The position numbers and the translations under genes are program-made. Shown here piece after piece: positions 9,335-21,983 of a stretch of 64,000 nucleotides of DNA; position 1 is the first letter of the stretch; each line of letters opens with the position of its first letter. Under the pieces are notes generated by a model. The model had not been told where the DNA came from and ran no database searches. It saw nothing but the letters and a program-made list of their open reading frames with translations. Source of the stretch: Photobacterium carnosum (lineage in GTDB: Bacteria; Pseudomonadota; Gammaproteobacteria; Enterobacterales; Vibrionaceae); the NCBI RefSeq assembly GCF_002849605.1, contig NZ_NPIB01000026.1, forward strand, positions 1-64,000, in the 5' to 3' direction.

Positions 9335-9530
9335 CGTGGCTGAGGTTGATTGTTTTCAATTAACCTCCGTCAAAGACCGTAGGTGTTTTTCGGAACTTAA
9401 TTTACCTACGTAGACGGTGCCAGAACATGATTGATGTAAGTCTTTTTTGGATCTGCGCCGTAAAACTCTCCTGCCAACCGGCAGTGAGTGGTGTAAATAC
9501 TGGGGTTACCCAGAAATTATCCAGGAGCAA
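9335..9530 (+). promoter_or_regulatory. L10-type ribosomal protein leader
   Basis: About 200 nt of untranslated leader precede rplJ. It holds paired elements such as GAGGTTgattgttttcaaTTAACCTC near 9342-9367 and GTAGGTG / TACCTACG flanking 9380-9410, and a ribosome site CCAGGAG at 9521-9527. Position and length match the gammaproteobacterial L10 leader, where the L10-L12 complex binds to repress its own translation. I did not fold it fully; a covariance search would confirm. Confidence 0.65.
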
Positions 9531-9535
9531 ATCCA

Positions 9536-10030
9536 ATGGCATTAAATCTTCAAGACAAAAAAGCAATTGTTGCTGAAGTCAACGAAGCTGCCAATGGTGC
9601 CCTATCTGCAGTTGTTGCTGACTCTCGCGGTGTTAGTGTGTGTGCAATGACAACTCTACGTAAACAAGCTCGTGAAGCTGGTGTTTACTTAAGAGTTGTT
9701 CGTAACACATTAGCACGTCGTGCAGTTGAAGGTACTAATTTCGAATGTCTACAAGATGTTTTCGTTGGTCCTTCACTAATCGGCTTCTCTAATGAGCACC
9801 CAGGTGCTGCAGCGCGTCTTTTTAAAGACTTCGCTAAAGAGAACAAAAGCTTCGAGATCAAAGCTGCTGCATTCGAAGGCGCTATTGCTAACGCTGATGT
9901 ACTAGCAACTCTACCAACTTACGACGAAGCTATCGCACGCTTAATGATGTGCATGAAAGAAGCGTCTGCTGGTAAACTTGTACGTACTATCGCGGCTGTA
10001 CGTGATCAGAAAGAAGAAGCTGCTGCTTAA
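9536..10030 (+). CDS. rplJ: 50S ribosomal protein L10
   Basis: L10 anchors the L7/L12 dimers at the base of the ribosomal stalk. The 164-aa product (E. coli 165) has the rRNA-binding N-terminus with [25 protein letters not shown] and a C-terminal helix that binds L12. A 59-nt gap separates it from rplL; both share the upstream autoregulated leader. Confidence 0.98.
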   Translation: MALNLQDKKAIVAEVNEAANGALSAVVADSRGVSVCAMTTLRKQAREAGVYLRVVRNTLARRAVEGTNFECLQDVFVGPSLIGFSNEHPGAAARLFKDFAKENKSFEIKAAAFEGAIANADVLATLPTYDEAIARLMMCMKEASAGKLVRTIAAVRDQKEEAAA

Positions 10031-10089
10031 TTGCCGCGTTTTATCTGATTACTATTTAAATTTATTGTTGACTTTAAAAGAGAATTGTT

Positions 10090-10452
10090 ATGTCTATCAC
10101 TAACGAGCAAATCCTAGACGCAGTTGCAGAAATGTCTGTAATGCAAGTTGTTGAGCTTATCGAAGCTATGGAAGAAAAATTCGGTGTTTCTGCTGCAGCT
10201 GCAGTAGTTTCAGGCGGCGCAGCTGCTGAAGTTGAAGAGCAAACTGAATTTGACGTAATCCTAACATCTTGTGGCGCAAACAAAGTACAGGTTATCAAAG
10301 CTGTACGTGGCGCAACTGGTCTTGGTCTTAAAGAAGCTAAAGCTGTAGTTGACGGCGCTCCTGCTGCTGTTAAAGAAGGCGTAGATAAAGCTGAAGCTGA
10401 AGCTCTTAAAGCTCAATTAGAAGAAGTTGGCGCTTCTGTTGAAGTTAAATAA
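10090..10452 (+). CDS. rplL: 50S ribosomal protein L7/L12
   Basis: L7/L12 is the multicopy stalk protein that recruits translation GTPases. The 120-aa product has the N-terminal dimerisation domain (residues 1-33), an Ala-rich hinge around 38-50, and the C-terminal factor-binding domain with [22 protein letters not shown] single incidental AGCTGTAC octamer lies inside its coding region. Confidence 0.98.
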   Translation: MSITNEQILDAVAEMSVMQVVELIEAMEEKFGVSAAAAVVSGGAAAEVEEQTEFDVILTSCGANKVQVIKAVRGATGLGLKEAKAVVDGAPAAVKEGVDKAEAEALKAQLEEVGASVEVK

Positions 10453-10486
10453 TTATTATTTGATTTCATAGCCTTTTATGGCTATT

Positions 10487-10517
10487 GGCTGGTGGCAAAA
10501 ATGCCACCGGCCTTTTT
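10487..10517 (+). terminator. rplL-rpoB attenuator
   Basis: An 11-bp stem (GGCTGGTGGCA / TGCCACCGGCC, one G-T pair) with a 4-nt loop and five T. A smaller hairpin ATAGCC / GGCTAT (10468-10485) precedes it. In E. coli a partial terminator and an RNase III site lie here to reduce rpoBC expression relative to rplJL, so partial readthrough is expected (inference). Confidence 0.8.
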
Positions 10518-10681
10518 GCGCTATAGACTGGTGGTATTTTTACCTTGTTTTGTATCCACTGTCTGCGTGAAAAATATTCTAGTTTTATCGGAATATTCCT
10601 ACTATAAAAACAACGATTAGTCACTACCCCCGCATGTGATATGGGGTAGTTTGGATCACTTATCAGCGATCTGAGGAACCT

Positions 10682-13600
10682 ATGGTTTACTCTTATACCG
10701 AGAAAAAGCGTATCCGTAAGGATTTTGGTAAGCGTCCACGAGTTTTGGATGCACCATACTTGCTATCGATCCAGCTTGATTCTTTCCAAAAATTTATCGA
10801 GCAGGATCCAGAAGGGCATTACGGTCTAGAAGCTGCCTTTCGCTCTGTTTTTCCAATCCAGAGCTATAATGGCAATTCCGAGCTGCAATACGTTAGCTAT
10901 CGTCTCGGTGAGCCGGTCTTCGATGTCAAAGAATGTCAAATTCGTGGCGTAACTTATTCTGCTCCACTACGCGTGAAGCTACGTATGGTCATGTATGACC
11001 GTGATGCACCGGCTGGCACCGTAAAAGACATTAAAGAACAAGAAGTTTACATGGGCGAAATTCCGCTCATGACAGATAACGGTACATTCGTTATTAACGG
11101 TACCGAGAGGGTTATCGTATCTCAGCTGCACCGTAGTCCTGGTGTATTCTTTGACAGCGATAAGGGTAAAACCCACTCCTCAGGTAAAGTGTTATATAAC
11201 GCTCGTGTTATCCCTTACCGTGGTTCATGGTTGGATTTCGAGTTCGATCCTAAAGATAATCTATTCGTACGTATCGACCGTCGTCGTAAATTACCTGCGT
11301 CTATTATCCTTCGCGCACTTAACTACACAACTGAACAGATTCTTGACATGTTCTTCGATAAGATTAATTTCGAAGTACGCGGTAAGTCTCTAGTTATGGA
11401 GTTGGTACCTGAGCGTCTACGTGGCGAAACTGCAAGCTTTGATATCGAAGCAAACGGTACAGTTTACGTAGAGCAAGGTCGTCGTATCACTGCTCGTCAT
11501 ATTCGTCAATTGGCGAAAGATGGCATTGATAGTATCGTAGTACCTGTTGAATATATCGTTGGTAAAATCGCAGCTTGTGATTACATCAACGAAGAAACTG
11601 GTGAACTGATTGTTACGGCTAACCAAGAATTAAGCTTGGAAGCATTAGCACTTCTATCTCAGGCTGGTCATAAATCTATTCAAGTTCTGTTTACGAACGA
11701 CTTAGATAATGGCCCGTACATGTCAGACACACTACGTGTGGATAACAGTACTGATCGTCTAAGTGCATTGGTAGAAATCTACCGTATGATGCGCCCTGGC
11801 GAGCCACCAACACGCGAAGCAGCTGATCAATTATTTGAAAGCTTGTTCTTCTCAGAAGATCGTTACGATCTTTCTGCTGTTGGTCGAATGAAGTTTAACA
11901 GCTCTCTACTTCGTGATGAAATTACTGGTTCTGGTATTCTAGACCATAATGACATCATTGATGTTATGCGCAAACTGATCGATATTCGTAACGGCAAAGG
12001 CGTGGTTGATGATATCGATCACCTTGGTAACCGTCGTATTCGTTCTGTTGGCGAAATGGCTGAAAACCAATTCCGTGTTGGTTTAGTTCGTGTTGAGCGT
12101 GCTGTTAAAGAACGTCTAAGTTTAGGCGATCTTGATGCAATCATGCCGCAAGATCTAATTAATGCGAAGCCAATTTCTGCGGCAGTGAAAGAGTTCTTTG
12201 GCTCTTCTCAATTGTCACAGTTTATGGACCAGAACAACCCGTTATCAGAAGTTACTCACAAACGTCGTATCTCGGCGCTTGGTCCAGGTGGTCTGACTCG
12301 TGAACGTGCTGGCTTTGAAGTTCGAGATGTACACGCGACGCACTACGGTCGTCTATGTCCTATCGAAACTCCAGAAGGTCCAAACATCGGTCTAATCAAC
12401 TCGCTAGCAGTATTTGCGCGTTGTAACTCTTACGGTTTCTTGGAAACACCTTACCGTAAAGTTTTAGATGGACAAGTAACTGATCAAATCGATTACTTAT
12501 CAGCAATTGAAGAAGGTCTATACGTTATTGCACAGGCTAATGCCGCGCTTAACGAAGATGGTTCTTTTACTGATGAATTGATCACTGCACGTCAAAATGG
12601 CGATTCAGGTTTGCACCCACGTAACCATGTTCAATACATGGACGTTGCAACAAATCAGATCGTATCAGTGGCGGCATCGCTTATCCCGTTCCTAGAACAC
12701 GATGATGCTAACCGTGCCCTTATGGGTGCGAACATGCAACGTCAGGCAGTTCCTACTATTCGCTCTGATAAGCCTTTAGTTGGTACTGGTATTGAACGTC
12801 AAATCGGTGTTGATTCAGGTGTTACTGCTGTCGCTAAACGTGGCGGTCAAGTTCAGTCTGTAGATGCTTCTCGTATCGTTATTAAAGTTAACGAAGACGA
12901 ATTGATTCCTGGTGAAGCCGGTATCGATATCTACACTCTAACTAAGTACACTCGTTCTAACCAGAACACATGTATTAACCAGCGTCCAACTGTACTACCT
13001 GGCGAGCCAGTAGCACGTGGTGATGTTCTTGCTGATGGTCCTTCAACAGACCTTGGTGAGCTAGCGCTTGGTCAAAACATGCGTATCGCGTTCATGCCTT
13101 GGAACGGTTACAACTTCGAAGACTCCATCTTAGTTTCTGAGCGTGTAGTTCAGGAAGATCGTTTCACAACTATCCACATTCAAGAGCTTTCTTGTGTGGC
13201 GCGTGATACGAAGCTGGGCTCTGAAGAAATCACTGCCGATATCCCTAACGTGGGTGAAGCAGCGCTTTCTAAGTTGGACGAATCAGGTATCGTTTACATC
13301 GGTGCAGAAGTTAAGGGTGGCGACATCCTAGTTGGTAAAGTAACCCCTAAAGGTGAAACACAACTGACTCCTGAAGAGAAGCTTCTACGAGCAATCTTTG
13401 GTGAAAAAGCTTCTGACGTTAAAGATTCATCTCTACGTGTTCCTGGTAGTGTTACTGGTACGATCATTGACGTACAAGTATTTACTCGTGATGGCGTTGA
13501 GAAAGACAAGCGTGCTCTTGAAATTGAAGAGATGCAGCTGAAAGAAGCGAAGAAAGACATCACAGAAGAATTCCAGATCCTTGAGGGTGGTCTTCTTGCT

Positions 13601-14707
13601 CGTGTACGTACGCTTCTATTATCTGCAGGTTACGGCGAAGAGAAAATCTCTACAATGAACCGCGATACGTTGTTTGCACAAACGCTTGACGACGAATCTT
13701 TACAGAACCAATTGGAACAGCTTGCAGAACAGTATGATGAACTGAAAGCTGAGTTCGATAAGAAGTTTGAAACTAAACGTCGTAAAATCACTCAGGGTGA
13801 TGACTTAGCACCTGGCGTACTTAAGATTGTTAAAGTATACCTAGCTGTTCGTCGTCGCATTCAACCTGGTGATAAGATGGCAGGTCGTCACGGTAACAAG
13901 GGTGTAATCTCTAAGATTAACCCTGTTGAAGACATGCCATACGATGAAAAAGGTCAAACTGTTGATATCGTACTAAACCCATTGGGTGTACCGTCACGTA
14001 TGAACATCGGTCAGATCCTTGAGACTCACTTAGGTCTTGCGGCGAAAGGTATCGGTGACAAACTTAACGATATGCTGAAAGAACAGCAGGAGTTACATAA
14101 GTTCCGTAACTTCCTACAACGTGTTTACAATCTTGGTGATACTCGCCAGAAAGTTGACATTGCTGAACTATCAGACGACGAAGTACGTACACTTGTACAG
14201 AATCTTCGTAACGGTCTACCTATTGCAACGCCTGTATTTGATGGTTGTCCAGAATCATCTATCAAAGAGTTGTTGCAACTTGGTGACCTACCAACGTCTG
14301 GCCAGCTGAAGTTGTTTGATGGCCGTACTGGTGATGCATTTGAGCGTCCTGTAACTGTTGGTTACATGTACATGCTTAAACTGAACCACTTGGTTGATGA
14401 CAAGATGCACGCCCGTTCTACCGGTTCTTACAGCCTTGTTACTCAGCAGCCGCTGGGTGGTAAAGCTCAGTTCGGTGGTCAGCGTTTCGGTGAGATGGAA
14501 GTATGGGCGCTTGAAGCTTATGGCGCAGCGTACACCCTTCAAGAAATGCTAACCGTTAAGTCAGATGACGTTAACGGCCGTACGAAGATGTATAAAAACA
14601 TCGTTGACGGTGATCATCGTATGGAACCTGGTATGCCGGAATCATTCAACGTATTGTTGAAAGAAATCCGCTCGTTGGGTATCAACATCGAGCTGGAAGA
14701 CAAATAA
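10682..14707 (+). CDS. rpoB: DNA-directed RNA polymerase subunit beta
   Basis: The catalytic beta subunit of RNA polymerase, 1341 aa (E. coli 1342). The rifampicin-binding region is intact: [36 protein letters not shown] and [17 protein letters not shown]. Downstream are [34 protein letters not shown] (active-site lysines) and the C-terminal [11 protein letters not shown]. Cluster I rifampicin residues look wild type. It is separated from rpoC by 101 nt containing a hairpin. Confidence 0.99.
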   Translation: MVYSYTEKKRIRKDFGKRPRVLDAPYLLSIQLDSFQKFIEQDPEGHYGLEAAFRSVFPIQSYNGNSELQYVSYRLGEPVFDVKECQIRGVTYSAPLRVKLRMVMYDRDAPAGTVKDIKEQEVYMGEIPLMTDNGTFVINGTERVIVSQLHRSPGVFFDSDKGKTHSSGKVLYNARVIPYRGSWLDFEFDPKDNLFVRIDRRRKLPASIILRALNYTTEQILDMFFDKINFEVRGKSLVMELVPERLRGETASFDIEANGTVYVEQGRRITARHIRQLAKDGIDSIVVPVEYIVGKIAACDYINEETGELIVTANQELSLEALALLSQAGHKSIQVLFTNDLDNGPYMSDTLRVDNSTDRLSALVEIYRMMRPGEPPTREAADQLFESLFFSEDRYDLSAVGRMKFNSSLLRDEITGSGILDHNDIIDVMRKLIDIRNGKGVVDDIDHLGNRRIRSVGEMAENQFRVGLVRVERAVKERLSLGDLDAIMPQDLINAKPISAAVKEFFGSSQLSQFMDQNNPLSEVTHKRRISALGPGGLTRERAGFEVRDVHATHYGRLCPIETPEGPNIGLINSLAVFARCNSYGFLETPYRKVLDGQVTDQIDYLSAIEEGLYVIAQANAALNEDGSFTDELITARQNGDSGLHPRNHVQYMDVATNQIVSVAASLIPFLEHDDANRALMGANMQRQAVPTIRSDKPLVGTGIERQIGVDSGVTAVAKRGGQVQSVDASRIVIKVNEDELIPGEAGIDIYTLTKYTRSNQNTCINQRPTVLPGEPVARGDVLADGPSTDLGELALGQNMRIAFMPWNGYNFEDSILVSERVVQEDRFTTIHIQELSCVARDTKLGSEEITADIPNVGEAALSKLDESGIVYIGAEVKGGDILVGKVTPKGETQLTPEEKLLRAIFGEKASDVKDSSLRVPGSVTGTIIDVQVFTRDGVEKDKRALEIEEMQLKEAKKDITEEFQILEGGLLARVRTLLLSAGYGEEKISTMNRDTLFAQTLDDESLQNQLEQLAEQYDELKAEFDKKFETKRRKITQGDDLAPGVLKIVKVYLAVRRRIQPGDKMAGRHGNKGVISKINPVEDMPYDEKGQTVDIVLNPLGVPSRMNIGQILETHLGLAAKGIGDKLNDMLKEQQELHKFRNFLQRVYNLGDTRQKVDIAELSDDEVRTLVQNLRNGLPIATPVFDGCPESSIKELLQLGDLPTSGQLKLFDGRTGDAFERPVTVGYMYMLKLNHLVDDKMHARSTGSYSLVTQQPLGGKAQFGGQRFGEMEVWALEAYGAAYTLQEMLTVKSDDVNGRTKMYKNIVDGDHRMEPGMPESFNVLLKEIRSLGINIELEDK

Positions 14708-14754
14708 GCTTGGGTTAGTCACCTATACTTATTAGTTACTCCGGTATAAATATG

Positions 14755-14780
14755 AAGGCGCCAGTAGTCCTGGCGCCTTT
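14755..14780 (+). other. rpoB-rpoC intergenic hairpin
   Basis: The stem AAGGCGCCAG / CTGGCGCCTT with a short loop (TAGTC) lies between rpoB and rpoC and is followed by only TTAT. An ATG at 14752 within this region is in frame with rpoC, but the GTG at 14809 is the real start. The stem could be a pause, processing or weak attenuation site. Confidence 0.6.
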
Positions 14781-14808
14781 ATGGGTCAACTCCTCACAGG
14801 AGCCGAAT

Positions 14809-17800
14809 GTGAAAGACTTACTTAAGTTTCTGAAAGCACAACATAAGACCGAAGAATTTGATGCTATCAAAATCGGTCTAGCTTCACCTGACATGATTCG
14901 TTCATGGTCTTTTGGTGAAGTCAAAAAGCCAGAAACAATCAACTATCGTACCTTCAAGCCTGAGCGTGACGGTCTTTTCTGTGCACGTATCTTTGGCCCA
15001 GTAAAAGACTACGAGTGTCTTTGTGGCAAGTACAAGCGCTTGAAGCACCGTGGTGTGATTTGTGAAAAATGTGGTGTTGAAGTTACTCAGACTAAAGTAC
15101 GCCGTGAGCGTATGGGTCACATTGAGCTTGCTTCACCTGTTGCCCACATCTGGTTCTTAAAGTCACTTCCATCTCGTATTGGTCTGTTAATGGACATGCC
15201 TCTACGTGATATCGAACGTGTACTTTACTTTGAATCATATGTCGTTATCGAACCTGGTATGACCAACCTTGAGCGTAGCCAACTGCTTTCTGAAGAGCAG
15301 TACTTGGATGCACTTGAAGAGTGGGGCGACGAGTTCGACGCGAAGATGGGCGCAGAAGCGGTTAAAGCACTTTTAGGCAATATGGACCTAAATGCTGAAA
15401 TCGAAAACATGCGTGAAGAGCTAGAAGAAACTAACTCTGAAACCAAGCGTAAAAAATTAACCAAGCGTCTTAAATTGGTTGAAGCATTTCTACAGTCTGG
15501 AAACAACCCTGAGTGGATGATCCTGTCTGTACTGCCAGTATTACCGCCGGATCTTCGTCCGTTGGTACCACTAGACGGCGGCCGTTTCGCGACTTCAGAT
15601 CTTAACGATCTTTACCGTCGTGTTATTAACCGTAACAACCGTCTGAAGCGTCTACTTGACCTGGCTGCTCCTGATATCATCGTACGTAACGAAAAGCGTA
15701 TGTTGCAGGAATCTGTTGATGCATTACTAGATAACGGTCGTCGTGGCCGCGCTATCACAGGCTCTAACAAGCGTCCTCTAAAATCTTTGGCTGATATGAT
15801 CAAAGGTAAGCAAGGTCGTTTCCGTCAGAACTTGCTAGGTAAGCGTGTTGACTACTCTGGTCGTTCTGTTATCACCGTAGGTCCATACTTACGTTTGCAT
15901 CAGTGTGGTCTTCCTAAGAAGATGGCACTTGAGCTATTTAAGCCATTCATCTACGGCAAGTTAGAAGCACGTGGTCTTGCGACTACTATCAAAGCTGCTA
16001 AGAAGATGGTTGAGCGCGAAGAAGCGATTGTTTGGGATATCCTAGACGATGTTATTCGTGAACACCCAGTAATGCTAAACCGTGCACCTACATTGCACCG
16101 TCTTGGTATTCAGGCGTTTGAACCAATCCTTATCGAAGGTAAAGCGATTCAGCTTCACCCACTAGTGTGTGCGGCATACAACGCCGACTTCGATGGTGAC
16201 CAGATGGCGGTTCACTTGCCATTGACACTAGAAGCGCAGCTTGAAGCGCGTGCTTTGATGATGTCTACCAACAATATCCTTTCACCTGCATCAGGTGATC
16301 CGATCATCGTACCTTCTCAGGACGTTGTATTGGGTCTTTACTACATGACGCGTGATCGTATTAACGCGAAAGGTGAAGGTATGTACCTTGCTGGACCAGC
16401 GGAAGCTGAGAAAGCATACCTTACTAAGACGGCAGAGCTTCACGCTCGCGTTAAAGTACGTATTACCGAATTTGTGAAAGATGAGCAGGGTAACTTCGTC
16501 GAGAATACTGGACTAGTTGATACTACTGTTGGTCGTGCAATGCTATGGCCTATCGTTCCTAAAGGTCTGCCATTTAGTCTTGTAAACACTGAAGCACTTG
16601 GTAAGAAGCAGATTTCTATGCTTCTTAACACTTGTTACCGTACGTTGGGCATGAAAGATACTGTTATCTTTGCTGACCAAATTATGTATACAGGTTTTGC
16701 TTACGCGGCACTTTCTGGTGTATCTGTTGGTATCGACGATATGGTTGTACCTGCGGCTAAGTACACTAAGATCGCTGAAGCTGAAGCAGAAGTTGCTGAA
16801 ATTCAAGAACAGTTCCAGTCAGGTCTTGTGACTGCTGGTGAACGTTACAACAAAGTTATCGATATCTGGGCTACAGCCAACGAACAAGTTGCTAAAGCGA
16901 TGATGGATAACCTGTCTTTTGAAACTGTTATTAACCGTGACGGCGAAGAAGTACAGCAAAAATCGTTCAACAGTGTATACATGATGGCCGATTCTGGTGC
17001 GCGTGGTTCTGCTGCACAGATTCGTCAGTTAGCAGGTATGCGTGGTCTGATGGCTAAGCCGGATGGCTCAATCATCGAAACGCCGATCACTGCAAACTTC
17101 CGTGAAGGTCTAAACGTACTCCAGTACTTTATCTCTACTCACGGTGCTCGTAAGGGTCTTGCGGATACAGCACTTAAGACAGCGAACTCCGGTTACCTAA
17201 CGCGTCGTCTAGTTGACGTTGCACAAGACGTAGTTATTACAGCAGATGACTGTGGTACTTACGCTGGTATTACCATGATGCCTCTTATCGAGGGTGGTGA
17301 TGTTAAGGAACAACTAGGTGATCGTGTTCTAGGTCGTGTTGTTGCTGAAGACGTTCTACTTCCTGGTACAGACGAAGTTCTAGCGCCACGTAATACACTT
17401 CTTGATGAGAAGTGGTGTGAGATTCTAGAATCGAACTCTGTTGACCAAGTTAAAGTACGTTCTGTTGTAACGTGTGAAAACGACTTTGGTTGTTGTAAGT
17501 TCTGTTACGGTCGTGACCTTGCTCGTGGTCACCTGATTAACTCAGGTGAAGCAGTAGGTGTTGTTGCCGCTCAGTCTATCGGTGAACCTGGTACACAGCT
17601 TACAATGCGTACGTTCCACATCGGTGGTGCGGCATCAGCAGCAGCAGCAGATAATAAGATCGTAGTGAAAACTACTGGTTCTATGAAGCTGCATAATGCG
17701 AAGTTCGTAACTAACAATGCTGGTAAGCTTGTAATTACTTCACGTGCATCTGAGCTAAGTATCATTGATAAGCTTGGTCGTACGAAAGAAAACTACAAAC

Positions 17801-19026
17801 TGTCTTACGGTACGTTGCTAACTAAAGGTGATGGCGCCGAGGTTGTTGCTGGTGAAACAGTAGCAAACTGGGAAGCTCACACTATGCCAATCATCACTGA
17901 AGTGGCTGGTCGTATCCAGTTCGTTGATATGATTGATGGCGTAACAGTTTCTCGTCAAACAGATGATCTTACAGGTCTATCTTCAAGCGAAGTAACTGAT
18001 GCAGCGGCACGTCCAGCGGCAGGTAAAGATATGCGTCCAGCTATCAAACTTGTTGATGCTGATGGTCACGATGTAATGATCCCTGGTACTGATATGCCAG
18101 CTCAATACTTCCTACCAGGTAAGGCTATCGTTCAGCTTGATGACGGCGCAATGGTTGGTATCGGTGATACATTATCTCGTATTCCACAGAAATCTAGTGG
18201 TAACCGAGATATCACGGGTGGTCTACCACGCGTAGCTGACTTGTTCGAAGCGCGTAAGCCTAAAGAACCAGCTATCTTGGCTGAAATTACTGGTGCAGTA
18301 TCGTTCGGTAAAGAGACTAAAGGTAAGCGTCGTTTAATTATCACGCCAACTGATGGTCAGCCGTACGAAGAGATGATCCTGAAGCATCGCCAACTTAACG
18401 TTTTCGAAGGTGAAAAAGTTGAGAAGGGTGACGTAATTGCCGATGGTCCTGAAACTCCGCACGATATTCTACGTCTACGTGGTGTTCACGCAGTAGCAGA
18501 ATACATCGTTAACGAAGTACAGGAAGTTTACCGTCTACAAGGCGTTAAGATTAATGATAAGCACATTGAGACTATCATTCGTCAAATGCTACGTAAGGTA
18601 ACTATCACTGTTTCTGGTGACTCTGACTTCCTAGAAGGCGAGCAAGTTGAATTCTCTCGCGTAACGATTGCTAACCGTCAGCTTGAAGCTGAAGGTAAGA
18701 CATTAGTAAGCTTCACTCGTGACTTACTAGGTATTACTAAAGCATCGCTTGCGACTGAGTCATTCATCTCAGCAGCATCGTTCCAGGAAACAACACGTGT
18801 ACTAACAGAAGCAGCTGTTTCTGGTAAGCGTGATGAGCTTCGTGGTCTGAAAGAAAACGTAATCGTGGGTCGTTTGATCCCTGCGGGTACAGGTTTCTCT
18901 TATCACCTACGTCGCCAGAATCAACGTAATGTTGAACTGGAGCCAGTAGCACCACAAGTTGATGCAGAGCAAGCCTCTCAAGACTTAGCGGCACTATTGA
19001 ATGCAGGTCTTAACGACGAGAATTAA
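14809..19026 (+). CDS. rpoC: DNA-directed RNA polymerase subunit beta'
   Basis: The catalytic beta' subunit of RNA polymerase, 1405 aa (E. coli 1407). Seen in order: N-terminal zinc-binding cysteines CLCGKYK and CEKCGVE, the active-site Mg-binding motif [12 protein letters not shown], the trigger loop region [14 protein letters not shown], and the second zinc site [14 protein letters not shown] region. The start is the GTG at 14809, preceded by CAGGAG, giving the E. coli-like N-terminus [11 protein letters not shown]; the frame stays open upstream to 14752, which would add 19 residues unrelated to the family. Confidence 0.99.
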   Translation: MKDLLKFLKAQHKTEEFDAIKIGLASPDMIRSWSFGEVKKPETINYRTFKPERDGLFCARIFGPVKDYECLCGKYKRLKHRGVICEKCGVEVTQTKVRRERMGHIELASPVAHIWFLKSLPSRIGLLMDMPLRDIERVLYFESYVVIEPGMTNLERSQLLSEEQYLDALEEWGDEFDAKMGAEAVKALLGNMDLNAEIENMREELEETNSETKRKKLTKRLKLVEAFLQSGNNPEWMILSVLPVLPPDLRPLVPLDGGRFATSDLNDLYRRVINRNNRLKRLLDLAAPDIIVRNEKRMLQESVDALLDNGRRGRAITGSNKRPLKSLADMIKGKQGRFRQNLLGKRVDYSGRSVITVGPYLRLHQCGLPKKMALELFKPFIYGKLEARGLATTIKAAKKMVEREEAIVWDILDDVIREHPVMLNRAPTLHRLGIQAFEPILIEGKAIQLHPLVCAAYNADFDGDQMAVHLPLTLEAQLEARALMMSTNNILSPASGDPIIVPSQDVVLGLYYMTRDRINAKGEGMYLAGPAEAEKAYLTKTAELHARVKVRITEFVKDEQGNFVENTGLVDTTVGRAMLWPIVPKGLPFSLVNTEALGKKQISMLLNTCYRTLGMKDTVIFADQIMYTGFAYAALSGVSVGIDDMVVPAAKYTKIAEAEAEVAEIQEQFQSGLVTAGERYNKVIDIWATANEQVAKAMMDNLSFETVINRDGEEVQQKSFNSVYMMADSGARGSAAQIRQLAGMRGLMAKPDGSIIETPITANFREGLNVLQYFISTHGARKGLADTALKTANSGYLTRRLVDVAQDVVITADDCGTYAGITMMPLIEGGDVKEQLGDRVLGRVVAEDVLLPGTDEVLAPRNTLLDEKWCEILESNSVDQVKVRSVVTCENDFGCCKFCYGRDLARGHLINSGEAVGVVAAQSIGEPGTQLTMRTFHIGGAASAAAADNKIVVKTTGSMKLHNAKFVTNNAGKLVITSRASELSIIDKLGRTKENYKLSYGTLLTKGDGAEVVAGETVANWEAHTMPIITEVAGRIQFVDMIDGVTVSRQTDDLTGLSSSEVTDAAARPAAGKDMRPAIKLVDADGHDVMIPGTDMPAQYFLPGKAIVQLDDGAMVGIGDTLSRIPQKSSGNRDITGGLPRVADLFEARKPKEPAILAEITGAVSFGKETKGKRRLIITPTDGQPYEEMILKHRQLNVFEGEKVEKGDVIADGPETPHDILRLRGVHAVAEYIVNEVQEVYRLQGVKINDKHIETIIRQMLRKVTITVSGDSDFLEGEQVEFSRVTIANRQLEAEGKTLVSFTRDLLGITKASLATESFISAASFQETTRVLTEAAVSGKRDELRGLKENVIVGRLIPAGTGFSYHLRRQNQRNVELEPVAPQVDAEQASQDLAALLNAGLNDEN

Positions 19027-19046
19027 TTCTTATCGTGACTGATTCT

Positions 19047-19074
19047 AAAAGGCATCCTTCGGGGTGCCTTTTTT
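19047..19074 (+). terminator. Rho-independent terminator after rpoC
   Basis: The stem AAAAGGCATCC / GGGTGCCTTTT with a TTCG tetraloop and a T run ends the rplJL-rpoBC transcript. Confidence 0.95.
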
Positions 19075-19172
19075 ATTGGCTGCGATTTAAGGTTTAGTTT
19101 TGGCGGAGTTAGAAAGTGGGAAAAATGATCCCGAGGTGCGAGGTGGTAGATTTTATTCGACATGAGAAATAG

Positions 19173-19194
19173 GTGGCAGCAAGGTCACTGCCAC
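19173..19194 (-). other. Hairpin downstream of rsd
   Basis: A perfect 7-bp inverted repeat GTGGCAG / CTGCCAC with an 8-nt loop lies 34 nt past the rsd stop. There is no T tract on either strand, so it is at best a weak or Rho-assisted 3' end. Confidence 0.35.
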
Positions 19195-19227
19195 AATAAT
19201 AAATGATATTGCTATTACTGCTGGTGG

Positions 19228-19707
19228 TTAAGCTCCGGGTGGGCAAGCAAGACTATCACTGATTAATTCAATCAACTTATCTTCTAGCGCAAAGCGTGAT
19301 TCCATTAATTCACCAATTTTTGATAAGTCACCATCAAGAGTTTCTAATGGATTATTATCATTGATGGCACCGTAGCGATCATTGAAATTTAATAAGGGTT
19401 CGGTGGTTAGGGTGATTTTTGCATAAAGTGCAGACATTTCTTCTGTTGGCGAAAAGCCTGTTTGATGCCAGCGTGCCATTACGTTATCGTAAATCTTGAA
19501 GTGACCTGCTGAAATATAATCAACGAGATCTTCACTAAATAAACATAGTTTGGACGCGGTAGGTAGATGACGATTATCATCATTGGGAGTGATACCGATT
19601 AGCTTACAGTAATCGATCAGAAGTTGCTGGCGCATCATTAGCCATTGATCAATAACATCGTTATGGCCGCCCCATTCTTTTTTAACTTGTTCAAATTTAC
19701 TAAGCAT
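19228..19707 (-). CDS. rsd: Regulator of sigma D (anti-sigma70)
   Basis: Rsd binds sigma70 and, in E. coli, favours alternative sigma use in stationary phase. The 159-aa product matches E. coli Rsd (158 aa): VIDQWLMMRQQLLIDYCKLIG near the N-terminus, LVDYISAGHFKIYDNV in the middle and IGELMESRFALEDKLIELI near the end. The ATG at 19707 has GAGGA 7 nt upstream; an upstream in-frame ATG at 19734 would add nine residues. It is divergent from nudC, the usual rsd/nudC arrangement. Confidence 0.93.
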   Translation of the reverse strand: MLSKFEQVKKEWGGHNDVIDQWLMMRQQLLIDYCKLIGITPNDDNRHLPTASKLCLFSEDLVDYISAGHFKIYDNVMARWHQTGFSPTEEMSALYAKITLTTEPLLNFNDRYGAINDNNPLETLDGDLSKIGELMESRFALEDKLIELISDSLACPPGA

Positions 19708-19840
19708 GAGCACATCCTCATGATCTATCAGCATCTTAATTAGATGCTTGTGCGATCTGGCTCTTGATACAAGAGATATGATTTCGGATAAATATTCCGT
19801 TTCATGATTAGATTGCCAGTAAATTTACGCCGCTGCAAGG

Positions 19841-20632
19841 ATGAAAGTAATAAAAATGTTAAAAAATGAGAATCTGGCTTATTGGTGTGTGACTAGAAAT
19901 GGCAAGTTATTGTTACAAAACGGCTGTTTGCCTTTATGTTCAAGTGAACAGCTCATATATAGCACAATAACTAAACGAATTATTGGTTATTTTGACTCAA
20001 TACCTGTGTATTGGTTGATTGCAGAAAGTGGTTTTGATGAGGCTGATTTCTTTAATTTAAGGCTATTACTGGCTGGTGATAGTACGTTATTTGCTTTAGC
20101 TGGTAGATCTATTCAACTTGCGTATATGCAGCAAAGTCAGCGCTTTTGTTGTCATTGTGGGCATAAGCTGCAATTAGATGCCAACGTGCTAGCGATGCAT
20201 TGCTCAGATTGTGACAGTGTGCATTATCCATGCGTATCGCCTTGTGTCATTGTGGCTGTTCGCAAAGGTAACCAATTGTTATTAGCTCAGCATCCTCGTC
20301 ATAAAACGGGGATGTATACCGTGATTGCGGGGTTTATTGAACCGGGTGAAACCGCTGAGCAATGTGTCGCGCGTGAAGTATTAGAAGAAACTGGGATAAT
20401 GGTTAACAATATTCGTTATTTTGATAGTCAACCGTGGGCATTTCCATCTAATTTAATGCTGGGGTTTACCGCTGACTACGCTGGTGGTGAGATCAAACCT
20501 GATTATGAAGAATTAACCGATGCAATGTGGGCCACCGCTGAGCAGTTACCTGAGATTGCACCTGTAGGTACTATTGCGCGACGACTTATCGACAACACCT
20601 TGATGTTGAATGATGAAAACGATATGCATTAA
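19841..20632 (+). CDS. nudC: NAD+ diphosphatase / NAD-capped RNA hydrolase
   Basis: NudC hydrolyses NADH/NAD+ and removes NAD caps from RNA 5' ends. The 263-aa product has the zinc ribbon CCHCGHKL...HCSDCDS around residues 105-130 and a complete Nudix box GFIEPGETAEQCVAREVLEETGI near 165-187, with the family SQPWAFPSNLM motif after it, which marks NADH pyrophosphatases. The start is uncertain between 19841 and 19856. The next gene is hemE, as in E. coli. Confidence 0.94.
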   Translation: MKVIKMLKNENLAYWCVTRNGKLLLQNGCLPLCSSEQLIYSTITKRIIGYFDSIPVYWLIAESGFDEADFFNLRLLLAGDSTLFALAGRSIQLAYMQQSQRFCCHCGHKLQLDANVLAMHCSDCDSVHYPCVSPCVIVAVRKGNQLLLAQHPRHKTGMYTVIAGFIEPGETAEQCVAREVLEETGIMVNNIRYFDSQPWAFPSNLMLGFTADYAGGEIKPDYEELTDAMWATAEQLPEIAPVGTIARRLIDNTLMLNDENDMH

Positions 20633-20716
20633 TCAAAGGTTGGCAAATAATTGCACTCGGTTGTTAAGATTAATGAGTGTTACAATATGATTCAGAATTA
20701 ACCCGTGGAGTCTCAA

Positions 20717-21784
20717 ATGAGCGAATTAAAGAATGACCGCTATCTACGTGCGTTGCTGAAGCAACCTGTAGATTGCACACCTGTATGGATGATGCGTCAG
20801 GCTGGACGTTACTTACCTGAGTATCGTGCAACACGTGGTGTTGCTGGTGACTTCATGTCGCTATGTAAAAATGCTGAATTAGCCAGTGAAGTAACGCTTC
20901 AACCTTTGAAGCGTTTTCCGTTGGACGCTGCGATTTTATTTTCTGATATTTTGACCATTCCAGATGCAATGGGATTGGGATTGTATTTTGAAGCTGGTGA
21001 AGGTCCTAAATTTAGTCACCCAATTACTTGTAAAGCTGACGTTGAACGTATTGGCGTACCTGATCCTGAAGGTGAATTGCAATATGTGATGAATGCAGTC
21101 CGTCAGATTCGTCATGATTTGCAAGGTGAAGTACCCTTAATTGGTTTCTCTGGTAGTCCATGGACACTGGCGACATACATGGTTGAAGGTGGTAGCTCTA
21201 AAGCTTTCACTAAGATCAAAAAGATGATGTACGCTGAGCCTCAAACATTACATCTATTGCTAGATAAACTGGCTGATAGTGTGGTTGAATATTTAAATGC
21301 TCAAATCAAAGCCGGTGCGCAAGCGATAATGGTATTTGATACGTGGGGTGGTGTCTTAACCCCTCGCGATTACAATGAGTTCTCATTGCGTTACATGCAT
21401 AAAATCGTCGATGGTTTAATTCGTGAGAATGATGGTCGTCGTGTGCCCGTAACACTATTTACTAAAAATGGTGGTATGTGGTTAGAGCAAATTGCAGCGA
21501 CGGGTTGTGATGCGATTGGCCTAGATTGGACGATTGATATTCGCGATGCTAAACGTCGTGTTGGCGATAAAGTTGCCCTTCAAGGTAATATGGATCCATC
21601 GGTACTTTACGCTCAACCTGAACGTATTCGCCAAGAAGTTGCTTCTATTCTAGACGGCTTTGGTGATACAGGTACTGGTCATGTATTTAATTTAGGCCAT
21701 GGTATTCACCTTGATGTACCGCCTGAAAATGCAGGCGTGTTTGTTGATGCTGTACATGAGCTATCGAAGCCATACCACAAATAA
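20717..21784 (+). CDS. hemE: Uroporphyrinogen decarboxylase
   Basis: HemE converts uroporphyrinogen III to coproporphyrinogen III in heme synthesis. The 355-aa product (E. coli 354) contains [16 protein letters not shown] (substrate-binding Arg residues), [32 protein letters not shown] and the C-terminal FNLGHGI. The ATG at 20717 is preceded by GTGGAG; a GTG at 20705 is inside that ribosome site and not the start. Confidence 0.98.
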   Translation: MSELKNDRYLRALLKQPVDCTPVWMMRQAGRYLPEYRATRGVAGDFMSLCKNAELASEVTLQPLKRFPLDAAILFSDILTIPDAMGLGLYFEAGEGPKFSHPITCKADVERIGVPDPEGELQYVMNAVRQIRHDLQGEVPLIGFSGSPWTLATYMVEGGSSKAFTKIKKMMYAEPQTLHLLLDKLADSVVEYLNAQIKAGAQAIMVFDTWGGVLTPRDYNEFSLRYMHKIVDGLIRENDGRRVPVTLFTKNGGMWLEQIAATGCDAIGLDWTIDIRDAKRRVGDKVALQGNMDPSVLYAQPERIRQEVASILDGFGDTGTGHVFNLGHGIHLDVPPENAGVFVDAVHELSKPYHK

Positions 21785-21833
21785 TTATCACTTTAGAAGT
21801 ACGTTTTAAACGGGGTATTTCTTTTGCGGCTGA

Positions 21834-21869
21834 TAAAAAACCACGCCTTTTGGGTGTGGTTTTTTTTTG
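21834..21869 (+). terminator. Rho-independent terminator after hemE
   Basis: A hairpin with AAAAAACCACGCC paired to GGTGTGGTTTTTT and a T run of nine. Confidence 0.93.
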
Positions 21870-21983
21870 TCATTATTTAATGGGAATTAAAAAGGCGCAC
21901 AAGTAAAGCAGGATCTTACTAGGATCGTTATTGTTATTGATATGTAAATTACTGATATCATTAATGCTTAGTGGTCTAATGTA

